Notes under the pieces: model-generated | What the model was told of the DNA's origin: nothing | Seen by the model: only the letters and a program-made list of their open reading frames with translations | Database searches by the model: none | Translations under genes and position numbers: made by a program | Shown here: piece after piece, positions 34,697 to 46,864 of the stretch | How positions within the stretch are numbered: the stretch's first letter is position 1 | How the letters are laid out: the number at the start of each line of letters is the position of its first letter | Source of the DNA: Ctenosaura bakeri | Lineage: Eukaryota > Chordata > Lepidosauria > Squamata > Iguanidae | Assembly (NCBI GenBank): GCA_948474755.1 | Contig: CAOLHI010000736.1 | Span: forward strand, 124,001 to 188,000 | Length of the DNA stretch: 64,000 bases | Direction: 5' to 3'

Positions 34697-35184
34697 AATG
34701 AGTACAGAAGTAGATTTATTACAAGAAATAGTATCTGAAAGCCCAGCACTTTTTGAACAATGTATAGCTTTTCATCAGGGGTAATAATGGAAATGAGTCA
34801 AGTCATAAAATGCCAGCCCAACAAAGTGGAACAATGTAAAAGACTGCATCACATCTGACACTATGCTGTTATAAATCTGTCTTGTGCATTAGTTATCAGG
34901 ATAGTAGATTGATAAAGCATTCTGATCTTTTATGTAAATTTGATTCAGATTGCAATTCTGTATTCGCTTACCTAGGAGTAACCTTCATAGAACTCAGTGG
35001 GGCTTCTTTTTGAGTTGGCTTGTAAAAGATTGTCTTCTTCCACCTGTTGGGTTGATACAATTTTTTTCATTTGCCAATGATAATTTTATTATTATTACCC
35101 CGATGAAGAGCTATATATAGTTCAAAGTGTGTTGGGTTTCCAGATCCTATTTCTTGTAATGAATGTATCTCAGCACTCAATTAC
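34697..35184. mobile_element. DNA transposon with long terminal inverted repeats
   Basis: About 95 bp at the left (TGAGTACAGAAGTAGAT..., ATTACAAGAAATAG, AGCTTTTCATCAGGGGTAAT) is the imperfect complement of the last 95 bp (GAAGAGCTATATATAG, CCTATTTCTTGTAATGAATG). The total is about 490 bp. The inside has no coding potential and carries a piece of the older GCAATCC-type repeat near 34950-35020. The superfamily is not determined. Confidence 0.6.
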
Positions 35185-36060
35185 TGACTACATGTCATAT
35201 TTCACTTTGAGCATTACCCTCTTGGCAAACTTTGGTATCTAAATTAAGAAGAGGAAAGACAGCACTTTTTAAAAGTAAGCTCAAAGCAAAGTATAGACTA
35301 AGAATACACAGATCTATTTTATTAATACATAGCTTTTACTGAAGGCACACACCCATGTTTTACTTTGATACAGCAATTAGAAGAGGAGACTCTGAATCTG
35401 ATCAGAGGGACAAGAAGGTGGAGAGGATGATTGACCCCTTTCCTATGAGATATTTGTTGAACTCTCCCATGCCAACTTATTTTGTCAACATAGTGGCAGA
35501 AAACAATGGACCCAATTAATTTTGATTGCATAAGGAAAAGCTGCAGAGGGTGGGAGTATTTGGCTGGGATAAAAAGAGCACAAAAAAGTTAAGAATTTTC
35601 TTCTTTCTTGGCATTTCTGCTGATCCAGAGTCGTCTTCAGTTGCACAAAAGTTTTCTTGGCATTTTTTAAAATGGGAGGTACTTCATATGTCTCCAATGT
35701 CACAAGTAATTTAGCACTTAGAATATTGGATTCTGGCAAGAAGTGTGTTTTTTCAATGTACTCTTCTCCCTGGTTAATTTGCTAGGATAAAGCAGTTCTC
35801 AGGTATGGTGGTTGCAGAATAACCTTCTGCCATTACAGTTGCTTGCTATCATTGGTATTATCCAGCTCCAGTTAATCACTTCTTATATTCACTGGAAAGA
35901 TTTACACCAGCCTGTATCTCCATTAATAAAACTGGTGAAGCTTAAAAGTTTGCCTGTATTATGCCCTTTGGGGCGTGAACATCACTTCTCCTCCAATTGT
36001 TTGATGCCGTCTTTTAAATTATAATAGCATTTCTATAAGACTTGGTAGTATCCAAAGCAC
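35185..36060. other. no gene recognised
   Basis: Low-copy-looking sequence. Open frames at 35485-35739 (minus) and 35526-35714 (plus) overlap each other and match nothing I know. Confidence 0.35.
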
Positions 36061-36062
36061 TT

Positions 36063-36130
36063 CATATGCATTTATTATTTATTTTTTTTGACTGCATTTA
36101 TATGCTACCTTTCTCCCAGCCATTTCCATA
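36063..36130 (-). repeat. L2-like 3' tail, minus strand
   Basis: The plus strand TTATTATTTATTTTTTTTGA followed by GCATTTATATGCTACCTTTC is the complement of a LINE/L2 3' end with an (AAAT)-type tail. Confidence 0.4.
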
Positions 36131-37109
36131 TGAGAGGAGAGGAGCGGATCACCGTGTGTCAAAAGCCATGTTTTTATACTCTGATTCAGAAACTGTGCTG
36201 TTTGCACACACCCATTTACATCGTACTACCTCAGAGAAAAATGGTTGCTACATCTGCAAGAGCAAGCCTTTGGTCACTCCCATCTCCTCCCTCATCCCGC
36301 CCTGTCATCACTGATTGGTCTGTTTCTTAAAGAAAAAGAAACATATTTTAAATGTCTGGGTCAAAAAGCAAACATCTCCAAAATCCAGACTAAACTGCAT
36401 CGAGAGTCCAAAAAGGGAAGAAAATCAGTATTAGTATCCAAAAGACCCATTGGCAACATCCAAAGAGGGCAAAGTCATACAAAACAACTCCAAACTGGTT
36501 TTTCAAAGTAAGCTGTCAAATTAAGTTGTCAATTAGCTGTCAAATTAAACTATCAAAATAAGTTCGCTACCTCGCAAAGTGAAAGTTAAGGCTGCAGTGT
36601 GAAGGCTATTCCTAGACAAAAAAGGTAGCCTGAAAGAGAAACAAAAGAGAAGCAAAGTTGCTTGAGGATCTTTCTCTAATCAATTACTTTCATTCATCAA
36701 GCAAGATCGCGTCTTCCTTGCTCACACAAACACATTTCCTTTGTATGTTTGTTGATGCGAGGGGAAAAAAGACCTTAATGATCCATTAGCACTCTCTTCC
36801 CACTGTCTGTTTAACACCTGGGGACAGTAATGAGAGATGGTGGAGAGAAATAGGGATAGAAATGACACCTGGGGATGCCCCTAGCCGGCAACTTCTGCCC
36901 TGTGGACTGAAGTTACAGTTCTGCACATAGGCAAAAATGAAGCAGAAATGGTTTGGGAGATTAGCATTGGAGTTTTTCCAGTTTTACAATACAGAGGATT
37001 CTCATCGCATTGAACCATGCTAGGAGCTGAAAACATGCAGAACCATGAGGAAAACTACGAAGCCAAACCAGTACAATGTGCAGATGGGAGAGTGAGAATT
37101 CGAGGCAAC
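36131..37109. other. no gene recognised
   Basis: No exon or repeat identified. A 73-codon plus frame starts at 37017, but its second half is antisense L2 sequence. Confidence 0.35.
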
Positions 37110-37960
37110 TACGATGTATTGACCTTGTGCCGAAATGGTCCCAGAGTGAGTCCTAAGACAGCTTCCAAAACAGTTAAAAGCTCTCCTACTCTCACACTGA
37201 AAGCCTGTTTGAACAGAATTATTTTTACCTGCCAGTGAAAGGAGATCAGGGAGGGGGCCAACCTAGCCTGCCATGGAATGGAGTTCCAGAGGGTGGGAGC
37301 AGCCACTGAGAAGCCTCTCTCCTGTGTCCCCACCAAGCTTGCAGAACAGAGAGAAAGCCTTCCCCTGCAGATTTTAAAACTCTGGCAGGTCCATATAGGG
37401 TGATACAGTCTTTCCAATAGTTTGGACCTAAGCTCTGCAGGGCTTTATAGGTCATGATCAGTACTTTGAATTGTGCCTGGAAAGGAACTGATGGCCAATG
37501 AAGCTATTTTAACGAGGGAGTTATATGCTTTCTATCACTGGCTCCTGCATTTTGAACCCGCTGAAGTTTCCAAACAATTTTGAAAGGCAATTCCACATAG
37601 AGTGCATTACAGTAGTTCAACCAAGATGTAATCAAGACAACTGGCACACAAGTTTGAGCTGTGCAAATTCACTCCTGGCCACTGCTGAAACCAAGGCATC
37701 CAGGCTCAGACTTGAGTCCAGGAAAACACTCAAGCTGTAAGCCTGAGATTTCAAGGAGAGTGTAACCCCATCCAGCACAGACAGAGTCCTATGCCCTGCT
37801 CTGCCTTTTGATTGACTAGGATCATCTCTGTCTTGTCTGAATTAAGCTTCATACACCATCTTATTGAAGCCCTTATAACCACCCTGTCAGTATTATTCTC
37901 TAAAGGGCTTGGGAGAATGACTGACTTTCCTGGAGCTATGTAATGCCTAATGTAGAAGTG
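37110..37960 (-). pseudogene. L2 LINE ORF2 C-terminal half
   Basis: Minus-strand frames give the end of an L2-clade ORF2: LNSDKTEMILV near 37830, SLGLDALVSAVARSEFAQL near 37700, decayed thumb region, MTYKALQSLGPNYWKDCI near 37450, then ERGFSVAAPTLWNSIPWQAR and LAPSLISFHWQVKIILFKQA to 37190. The FKAL and AP.LWNSLP blocks are characteristic of the clade. Many frameshifts; endonuclease and catalytic RT are absent. Confidence 0.8.
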
Positions 37961-39479
37961 AAATTTTCAACTTGGTCTTCTTCTTTTGGAACTCACTTTT
38001 AGCCATTATGCTAAACCAGTCTTTGATTCATTTCTCAATTCCTTGGACATTATTTTACACAACATGTTCTATTTATTAAGCAGAATAAAGATAAGATGCA
38101 AGTTAAAAAAAACTAAACTTAGATGATTTAATCTTTGTTCTGTTTACAGGAGCAATAAGTTTTCAGGAGTGAATTTGTCTTGGGGCTGAATCAATAGTAA
38201 TAATATTCTGTCTAGTGCTGGGCTGGAGTATTGAGCCCTTGGTGTTTTGGCATTTCTTGGAAGTGGGATAAAATTGCCTCCTGGAGACCTTGCCAGTTAA
38301 TTAACCAATTGAGGGGAGGAGTTATATTTAAGTATAAGGTGGCAGGGGGTTCTTTTCTCCTTTGTTTCACTCTTTTACTAAAACTTCATTGTTGCTTCAA
38401 GCAGCTCAGCCATGTTCCTAGGACAAAGAGCCCCAGGTTTATTATATCATGCTATAACCAAGAGATCATTCCGAAGTTGGGATGTTTGGATGAGTTGGGA
38501 AGGTGATGGCTGCTCATCATGGAGGTCAAAGGTAGTACTCCACTGGAGGAAAGCCTTAGAATTTTGTCTGCTCTCCTGAAAATTGCCTAATCACTGCTCT
38601 CCCATCTTCAAGAGTAAGTGAATGATCCCATAATAGTGGAGGACGGGTTTTTGGTTCATTTAGAAAAGAATTAATTTTATCTGGGAATATTTTCAAACTT
38701 GTGCAGTTCAGTTAGTTGTTTGTTTAAAAGGAGAACTGTGGTAGATCGTTTTTCAGCTTCCTGCTTGCCTTTCACTAGCTACCTCATCCTTTATGCTGGG
38801 ACTCCTTCAGCTACCCCTATAAGCCAGTACCTTTTGGTGTCAGTTGGATTGTGTCAGTTTCCCAGGTTGAGGAGTATAAGCTGGATTCCTGTGTGAGTGG
38901 ATCCACTGCAGTTAAGGTCAATATTGACACCAAAGGAGAGGGTCACCCCTTTGGGGAAGCTACTTTGAGGGTGGCATGAGAGTGAGAGCCTGTTCTGCTG
39001 TTTGATAGAGGTGATGAGATTGCCTTCTTCTTGGCACCATCCTGTTGGAGAGATATAAGTAGACAGAGTTGCTTTTCATTTCTGTCCTGTAAATAAAAGG
39101 TAATGGAACTCAGGAAGCAGCTATCACAATCAGACAGAGTAGAGGGAGGTACAGCAAAAGGAGATAGTTGTACTACCTTGGGGAATGGCTTCACAATATG
39201 GTGGTGGTTGCCCCCAAGCTGTCTCTTAGTTCAAATAACCTGGATAGCCATGATAGCATTTTTGAAATTTGAAATTAGTGCAGGAGAATGCCACATTAGT
39301 GAAAGGGAACCCTTCCTCCATTCCCTATTTCATCCAAACAGGCTTCTCTCATACAGACCAGCTTGGTTTGTTCATTCAGGACTAGACCCTGGATGAACAA
39401 ACCAAACTGGTTTGTATGACAGAGACCTGTTTGGATGAAATAGAGAAGGGAGTTAATCTTTCTCAACTTTAGATATTCA

Positions 39480-39810
39480 ATGGTGTTCCCCCATCCTGCT
39501 GCTCAACCTACCCTTCCTGAACTAGCTGAGGTGGTACCAGGGTTGGTATTGGTGTCTGCTGAGATTGTGGTGCTGGGACATTTCAACATCCATTTTGAGA
39601 CTGTCCTGTCACAAGTAGCTGAGGACGTTGTGTCTGCTATGATGACCATGGATCTGTCCCAAATGGTATTTGGCCCCACTCATGCAGCTGGATACCCTGT
39701 AGACTTTGTTTTTGGTGGTGCCCAGGATGATGGTGAACTAAGAACAGAGAAACTTTCTATAGTTACATTGTCATGAACAGATCACTACCTGGTAATGTTT
39801 AGACTTGCTT
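39480..39810 (+). pseudogene. L2 endonuclease (APE-type) remnant
   Basis: The frame reads IVVLGHFNIHFETVLSQVAE, then MVFGPTHAAGYPVDFVFGG, then a shifted TDHYLVMF. The APE endonuclease core GDFN..., PTH..G..LD and SDH is recognisable, with G-D-F-N changed to G-H-F-N, so the metal-binding aspartate is lost. It nicks DNA to start retrotransposition in intact elements. Confidence 0.75.
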
Positions 39811-40618
39811 GGACAGAGCCTCTGCATGGGTAGGGGACTGATTAAGATGGCCCACCTCAGGAGGCTGATGGTCCCAGATGACTTCCTGATAACTCTTGGA
39901 GATTTTCCTTTCGCCTTAGCTGGAGATTCTGTGGAAACTCTGATTAATTTCTGGAATGGGGAGGTTACCAGAGAAGTAGATACAATAAGTCCTAAGTTTT
40001 CTCTCTCATAGAATGGAACTAAACCAGCTCACTGGTTCTCTAGGCAGTTTTCACCATTGAAAAAACTAGAGTGTCATTGGGGGAAAAAAAACCCTTGGAG
40101 TTAGTCTGACCAAATATAAGCTAGAGTCTGTTTGAATGCCTGAGCTCTTTAACCTGAAAGCCCAGTCTTCTGCAGTGGCCAGAAGTGCATTTACATGATT
40201 AAAGCTAGTGCATCATTTGCTCCTATTCCTGGAGTTGCCTGACCTGGCTTGGTGACACATGCTTGGTTACATTCTGTTTGGATTACTTTAATGCATGCTA
40301 TGTGGAGACACTGTTGAAGAGCATTCAGAAACTCTACTTGGCACAGAAGGGTTGCAACCAGGGTGTTAACTGGGGCTGATTACAAAGATCACACAACTCC
40401 CTGCTCCAAGAGCTCTGCTAGTGGCCAGTCAGTTTCCACGCCCAATCCTGGATTATGACCTATAAAGCCCTATATGGCTTGGCTCCAGACTACCTGGAGC
40501 ATTGTATCTTCTAATATGAATTTATGTGGACTCTAAGATCTTCACTGAGGCCCTCTGCTCAGTGCCACCACCTTGTCAGTCACATTTGTTATCAATATGA
40601 AACATGGCCTTCTCAGGC

Positions 40619-41017
40619 AGTTTCCACACTACACTGTTATAGTGTTAATATTCCAATAGTGCTAATATTCCACTTTCAACATCCTATGGAATCCTGGGGT
40701 TTGCAGTTTAGAGAGGAGCATTTAGAATCCTCAGCCAGAGAGCTCTTTGGCCTCAGGAAACTACAAACTCCAGGACCACTTCCACACTAGACAGTTATAG
40801 CGCTCTTATTCCACTTTCAACATCCTATGGAATCCTGGGGTTTGCAGCTTCGGGAGGGGCCGGCCAGCCCCTCCCGAAGCTGCAAACCCCAGGATTCCAT
40901 AGGATGTTGAAAGTGGAATAAGAGCGCTATAACTGTCTAGTGCAGAAATGGCCCAGGACTCCACAGGATGTTGAAAGTGGAATAATAGCACTGTAACAGT
41001 ATAGGATGGAAATGGCC
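40619..41017. mobile_element. palindromic MITE (older copy) inside L2
   Basis: TTTCCACACTACACTGTTAT at the left and its complement at the right end (AACAGTATAGGATGGAAATGGCC) are the ends of a palindromic MITE seen again at 56.0, 57.3 and 57.8 kb. Its right half is separated from the left by a second, younger copy (40776-40952). The L2 C-terminal sequence reads on either side. Confidence 0.8.
40776..40952. mobile_element. palindromic MITE (younger copy) nested in the older one
   Basis: The element is almost wholly an inverted repeat: 40785-40860 and 40867-40942 are perfect 76-bp complements around the 6-base centre CGGCCA. The host copy carries CCAGGA(C) on both sides, so a short duplication is likely, but its exact length is ambiguous. 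The perfect arms imply very recent insertion or arm conversion. Confidence 0.88.
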
Positions 41018-41180
41018 ACAGTTGCTGTTCCCAGGCTTTGAACTCCCTCTCTAGGGAAGCTGAGGTAGCTCCTCCTTGCTGTCCTTCTTTCAGCAGGGGA
41101 TTTTTTCACCCTCTGTTTAGGCACCCTTTTAGAAATTGATGCTTGGGCTTTTAAAAGTATAGTGTTTTGCTGATTTTTTT

Positions 41181-42755
41181 CTTCGTTGTTAACTGATCCC
41201 TTTAAAATGGTTTAAAATCAGTTTTAGCTTAATTGTATTTTGATACATTTACCTTCACCCCTGGAACAGGATCCTTATTTAGTGCCCCCCCCCCGGTCTC
41301 TGCAGCATGATGCCTGTGTAGCAGGTAGAACCCCACAGCAGAAACTGGTACATCCTCTGTTGCCACCTCACATGCAAGCAGCCTCAGCAGCAGAATCCAT
41401 TATTATTATCTACAGTATGCTGTTGTGCTTTTCTCCTTAAGCGTTGGCATGTGGCTCTGTTGTTGTAAGGAAGAGTTGTATCTGCAGGTACAGCAACCAA
41501 TGGAGGCCGCTGTTGCCTGTCTTTGCCCTGTAGCTGGTCTGGCCCTGTCTCAGCCACATCACAGTGAAAGTCACAGAACCATCATCATACTCTCAATTCT
41601 GTGAGGCAGCCTGGCATCTCTTCTCTTGATGTCACTCAGGTAAGGATATCTGGCAACATGGAAGTCAATTCAAAGAAATGCTGTTGTTTAAATGCTTTGA
41701 AGTTGACACCCTTACTGCGTGCAAGAAACCCATGACTGAAGGGAATTTTTTTAATACAAACAGAATGACATTAATATCACACTTTACCGTAATAGGGAAG
41801 AGGTTATTGAGGGGAGCCTTTTAAGCTCCCAGCAGTGTCACTCTCCTCTTGCAAAGGGAGGCAGGGGAGATAGTGGAGACTAGCTTTGTTTTTTTAAAAA
41901 AGTGTCATATTGATGGAACTGGAAATTCAAGAGTAAAGTGAATGAGAAACAAATATGGAATAGGTTTAAGGCCAAGATGTTTCAAGCAATGCCATTTCCT
42001 AAACATCTATTCCAGCCCCTTCTTTCGTGGGCTTTTATTCAGTAAAAATGGGGGGCAAGGGGAAAGAGCTGAAACTCATTAAAACAACATCAAGCAGTGG
42101 ATGTGAGTAGAATATTTAAAAGACGTTATCCAGGAACTCCAAATGCAAGTTTCCCTTCTGATCTGCAAAGAGTGGGATTCCCCCACCCCACCCCTTTTCG
42201 GGAATATGGTGATGGTTAGACTGTATATGCTCTGCTCAGCCTTTGGGTTGTCATGATAAAAGGGCATAAACATTGTAAATAACCATTGTTGGCACATGAA
42301 AGGATTTCTACATGAATTGTTCTTCTGGAGGTCCAATCACCACCTCTTTGCTCATTCTTATTCCTTGAACCCAACCTCTTTCCAAACATAAGTTGCATAA
42401 TTTTTTATTTGATACTTTTCAGAAACTCGGCCAGGACAGTGTATGCTGTGATTTCATGGGAATGCAGAAAAACCAAAGAATGCAGTATTGGCACAGAAAC
42501 CGCCTTACCCAAAACAGGATATTTTTGAAGGTTAAAAAAAATGCTAGTTTCTAGCCCTTATGAATGTGAAGATAAGCTAATAGTATATGGGTGAGGGCTC
42601 AAAACATCACTTCTACCTCCCATGCGTTGAAGTGATTTGTACATTTTTCTAGGGAGCTATTTATTTCGCATCTCACTTCTTTTTTAACTTAAAATATTTT
42701 AGTAGAGAAAAGGAAGTGTCTCTTATTACATAAAATAAGAGTAATATTCACATTT
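41181..42755. other. no gene recognised
   Basis: No exon or repeat named with confidence. A C-run (CCCCCCCCCC) lies near 41287. Frames at 42079-42336 and 42216-42398 (minus) overlap and are unrecognised. Confidence 0.35.
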
Positions 42756-42757
42756 CA

Positions 42758-42890
42758 CTTGGCCATGAAAACCTACTGGGCGATCTTGGACACATCATAT
42801 ACTCCCAGTTCTAGAAATCCTGTGATAGGTTCACTGTAGGGTTACATTAATTCAGAAACAACTTGATGGAACACAATAACAACAATATTC
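42758..42890 (+). mobile_element. Sauria SINE, 5'-truncated
   Basis: GGCCATGAAAACCTACTGGG, ATCCTGTGATAGGTTCACTG and AGAAACAACTTGATGGAACA followed by AATAACAACAAT give the SINE body and BovB-like tail without the tRNA head. Confidence 0.7.
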
Positions 42891-43708
42891 ACATTTGTCC
42901 ATGTAGGTTGTTTAGCACAATTTTTTAATGCAATGGTAAGCAAACTTTTTCACAACTTAATGAATCTTGCTTAAATTGAGCTCTTTAAGTACTTCAAAGT
43001 GAACTATATGTCGATTTCTTTCTGATTCTCCATCACCTTGTCTCTAATTAACTTCCCTGACATTTTGTTACAGCCAAAGGACTCAACAGTTCCATTTTGC
43101 AATAGTTTTCAATACTGTAAAGCAAAATTCTGCTTCTTTTATTTCACACGCATATATATTAGAAATAATTTATTTCACTTTATTGGTATAGCATTTAAAT
43201 TCAAAAATTGTAATGGACCCACTTCACACTTTCCTGTGACTGTTGTATATGTAGAGGCATACTTAAGCAGTGTGGAATCCTGACACAAGGATTATGATCT
43301 AGAAGTGCAGATGTAGGAGTGGGACCTAGAGCATTCATGTGACACACTTCATACGTACAACCAACGCATGGAGGAAGTAGTAGGACTATGCCATCTGCCT
43401 CCAAAGTTGGTCTCTGCTGACCTTTCTGGGCATATGGGTGTGAAAAGAGAGCTTAAACACAACTGTTTGGGGAACTCCATGCAACTACAGTGTCCAATCA
43501 GATGGATAGCTCACAAATATACAGGTAAAAATCCATAGGTTCCCCTGTCTAAAGTCACACTGAATACATAATGTGTTTATACTACAGTAATATCACTTCA
43601 GACATAGAGCTTTCTATAGGCATTGGGAGAATTAGACATAGGCAGGCATTTATGGCAGGAGTCCTGTGTCTGTCATAATGTTTAATTCTGCATGTCAGTC
43701 ATAGGTAT
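42891..43708. other. no gene recognised
   Basis: Low-copy sequence. Short frames (43038-43283 plus, 43201-43404 minus) show no domain. Confidence 0.35.
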
Positions 43709-43755
43709 TGTTATTGTGTGCCTTCATGTTGTTTCTGACTTATGGTGTACTACAC
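43709..43755 (-). mobile_element. Sauria SINE tail, minus strand
   Basis: TTATTGTGTGCCTTCATGTT followed by GTTTCTGACTTATGG is the complement of the BovB-like SINE tail. Confidence 0.6.
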
Positions 43756-44589
43756 AACAAACTGATGGCTCAGTCTAGGGCTCAGCCAAATAATCTGTAG
43801 GTTTGGTTTTGACCTCTAAAGCAATGATTTAAGAAAGTAAACCTTTCCCAAACCTCTTAATTGTGTTGTCTTCACATACAGTTGCAGCTGCTCACACTGC
43901 TCTCCTATTGTTTTCCACCTTTGGTCAATGTAACTGGGGAAACAAAGCCCATTAAGAGTGAGGGCAATGCTTTCTGAACCAGTCACACAAGCAAACCTAG
44001 ATAACAGGGATGGTTCTTAAAGACTTTTTGCTCTTAAAATAAAATAAAATAGGAGGTGGAACTGTTCTTATCAGACTGAATACTTTTATGAAACAAACAT
44101 CCATCTTTTCAGGTCAGCTTTAGCTTTAGCTTTTGTGTTTGTGTGTGCGCCATGCTTTTTAAATAGCATAGTAAATGTGGCAAATAAAGCAACTGTTAAA
44201 CACAAAGCATTTTATGGGATTCTTTATTCCTTGCTTGAATCAATGGCAGGTGGTCTGTATCACATTACAGCCCTTGTAGTCTTTTAATGTAGTGTCAGTT
44301 TCAGCTCCTTTGTTTTTGGGTTGGACAGCTAATGTCAAATAGATTGGATCAGAGTAGTTACTAGATCTAAATGGTACTCCTCAATGGATGGGAGCAGGTG
44401 AACAAGGAAAGGTCCAATTTGGGCATCCTGTTACTTTATGTACTTTACTTGTGTTCACTAATAAGAGATGAGTCAGTGCACTTTCCTGAGTAGATGTATG
44501 ATCTCCCTTAGTTATCTATTTTTTTCCTTTGTCAGTATCAAAATGGGCAGCAGCTTTGTAACTTGTTATAAACAAATGTTTCATTGCAT
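43756..44589. other. no gene recognised
   Basis: No repeat or exon identified. Confidence 0.35.
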
Positions 44590-44935
44590 TAGAAACCATT
44601 TCTTTGCTAAAACACCCATGAAATCTGCCTCCTGACACAGTTGCTTCAGCGAGCTAATCTGATTGTGATTGGCTGTGAATGAAATGGAAATGGGAAAATT
44701 CCACTAAGCAGGCAAACATGCCGAACTGATTTTCAGCCAATTTGAAACCCAGGTTGGCTGAAGACCTTCCTTCGATAAACCTTCTAAGTGAAAAGCTGAA
44801 GTGCATCTGAATGTAAAAGCCAAAATCAATTTGATTTTAAATGATTTTCAACTGATTTTAAAAGGCAACGGTGTGGAACTTATGTGGAAGGTTAAAAGGC
44901 TTCAATCTGATTCTCTTCAGATGAAGACAAGCTTA
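44590..44935. other. low-copy block, candidate conserved noncoding element
   Basis: Non-repetitive, complex sequence with several short dyads (TGATTGTGATTGGCTGTGAA; TTGATTTTAAATGATTTTCA). No coding potential. Proposed only because it stands out from the decayed repeats around it. Confidence 0.25.
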
Positions 44936-45662
44936 TTTTTCCCTTTTATTTGATTTATTTCTCCCACCCCCTTTAGTCCTTCCACTGCTTCTGAAGGACC
45001 CTGCTATTGCTTAGCCAATTTTATTCAAGAATTACTGCACCAGCAATGTAAAGTATTTTTATGCCTATATTAACATACTAGATGAAACACTGAAGTAAGT
45101 GTGTATGGGGGGGTATGCACATGTACATAAGTACAACATTATTTACAAAGCTTAGGAAAGTTACTTTTGGGGGGCTACAACTGTCAGAATTCCCCAGCCA
45201 GTCTGGGAGTTATAGTAAAAAAAAATAACTTGTGAAGCTTTGTTTAGTGTTCATAACAAGCTTTGGACTTGTATTTCTTGAACACAAGTACACCAGACTG
45301 CATCGAGAGGACTGTTTAGGAACAGGCAGTTTTTTGAAGCATTGTGTGATATAAAATTAGGATGACTTTCCTGTCCGAGTAAAAAAAAGTTACAGTGCAT
45401 CTTTGCTGGCATTGGTATCCTTTACATTCATTCCATCCTCAGGATAAAGCAAAGAGGGATATGAGAATAGAGTTATTCTATCAGCAGTGCTGTGGGACCA
45501 CTTCTATCTTGTACCTCTTTCCCACAACTGAGACTTAACATTAGGAAGCAGTAGAAAGAGAGGTGGCAGTCAAAGCTACTCATCTGGTTCTGTCATGAGA
45601 CCAGCACCATCAGGCCTCTCCTTTCCTTGAATGGTTTTCATTCCAGATGCTCATGATAAAAA
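44936..45662. other. no gene recognised; MITE scrap at 45168-45225
   Basis: GGCTACAACTGTCAGAATTC and CAGTCTGGGAGTTATAGTA resemble the ends of hAT-type reptile MITEs. Nothing else is identifiable. Confidence 0.35.
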
Positions 45663-45663
45663 C

Positions 45664-46864
45664 TATAGTCAGCCTTCAACTTTCATGGAGGTTAGGGGCA
45701 CAGGATCCCTGCTAAAGTGGAAAAACTGCAAATATCATAAGCCCCATGTGACACAGAGATTTCCCTCCAGGCTTGCACCACAGTTCCAAACCCCTGGAAA
45801 CCTGTCACTGGAAATCTCCTGCCTTCTGGTCCCCTTACAAACCCCCACCTCTTTGCTTTGGAGTCATTGGCCTTCAGGTGACCTCAGTGTGGACTTCTGT
45901 GTGTGTATTAGCTTCAGGGTAAATAACGCTGTCCAGAGACAGTTTTACAACCCAAGTTGAAATTTAACTTTATTTAATAATAGATAAAATGAATGCTTTT
46001 AGATTTCATTTCTTGGGTGTCAAACAATTAACACTGTTCCAATTAGTTATGTCAGACCCTATTCTTAAATCTACTCAAATACCCAATGCTCGGTGACTCC
46101 CCTCAGACAACTGATTCTTCCAAGAGCCTGTTCTCAACTGACATCAATTTTCTGTCTCCAACTGTCAGAGGTAAAAACCCTTTTATAAAGAATTTTCCTC
46201 CTTCACAGAGGCCCCTCCCTTCCTTCCAAAGTTCTCTGTGCTGGGAGTGGCTGGCTGCTGGTATCGACTCCACCTATTTTTATCCAGGAGCTCTTAGGCA
46301 ACATTCTATCCAGTTAGCTTGCTCTTTAAACTGAGTTACAATATAACACACTTACCCCAACATGCATGCTATAGACTCCTTTCCAGTCAACAACCCTGGT
46401 CTGTTCTTCCTTTTCCAGCCATGGCACCATGACACTTCAACCAGATTTTTTAAGCCCCTCCACCTCCTAGAATTTATGAAGCCAATTTTAGCTGCAGTTA
46501 CAGCTGCCGCATATCTGCCTCTGCACTGTCCACATGGCAGGGAGGAGGCAGAGGGGGAAAAGATTTGGAGGCCAACAGAAGCGTTGTGGTGCCAAGGTGG
46601 AATGGGAGGTACAAGCTGGGGCTATTGGTAGGAAAGGAGATGGAGAGGGGGGAACTGGATTTACTAGGAGGTGGAGGGGCTTGGAATATCTGGCAGAGGC
46701 ATTGTGGTACCAAGGTAAAAAGAGAGGTATGGGCTAGGCTGTTGGCAGGAAAAGAGATGAGAGGGAGAAGAAGAGGACGACAAGCTAATCAAGCAGCAGC
46801 TACAAACTCACAAACAATAAAAACTACAAGAAGTAAAACCTGTGCAAGTTGAGGGATAACTGTA
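45664..46864. mobile_element. Tigger-like element split by a solo LTR
   Basis: The left end TATAGTCAGCCTTCAACTTT and the complement of the right end, TACAGTTATCCCTCAACTTG, are imperfect terminal inverted repeats of pogo/Tigger type. The left part continues AAAGTGGAAAAACTGCAAAT, common in nonautonomous Tigger elements. The LTR at 45747-46350 interrupts it. Open frames at 46498-46852 are purine-rich by-products. Confidence 0.6.
45747..46350 (-). mobile_element. solo LTR (family shared with 48771-49408)
   Basis: The block starts TGTGACACAGAG and ends AATATAACACA. In minus orientation there is a TATA box (TTTATAAAAGGG near 46188) and an AATAAA signal (near 45975). The same sequence, about 75-80% alike by eye, recurs at 48771-49408. 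No internal genes remain. A TSD is not evident. Confidence 0.8.

Larger units (their letters stand above)
38190..41180 (+). mobile_element. L2 LINE, internally deleted, split by MITEs
   Basis: A plus-strand L2 begins near 38190 with a possible 5' UTR, holds an endonuclease remnant (39480-39810), lacks the RT palm, resumes with the C-terminal region (40290-40620), is split by nested MITEs (40619-41017) and continues with AVPRLWNSLSREA-like sequence and a 3' UTR to about 41180. The left limit is approximate. Confidence 0.65.

Noticed and set aside
37017..37238. 73-codon frame as a small gene
   Set aside because: Its second half is antisense to the L2 C-terminus. The first half has no known motif.
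46498..46852. Overlapping open frames in the Tigger-like element
   Set aside because: Purine-rich low-complexity sequence inside a transposon; frames overlap on both strands.
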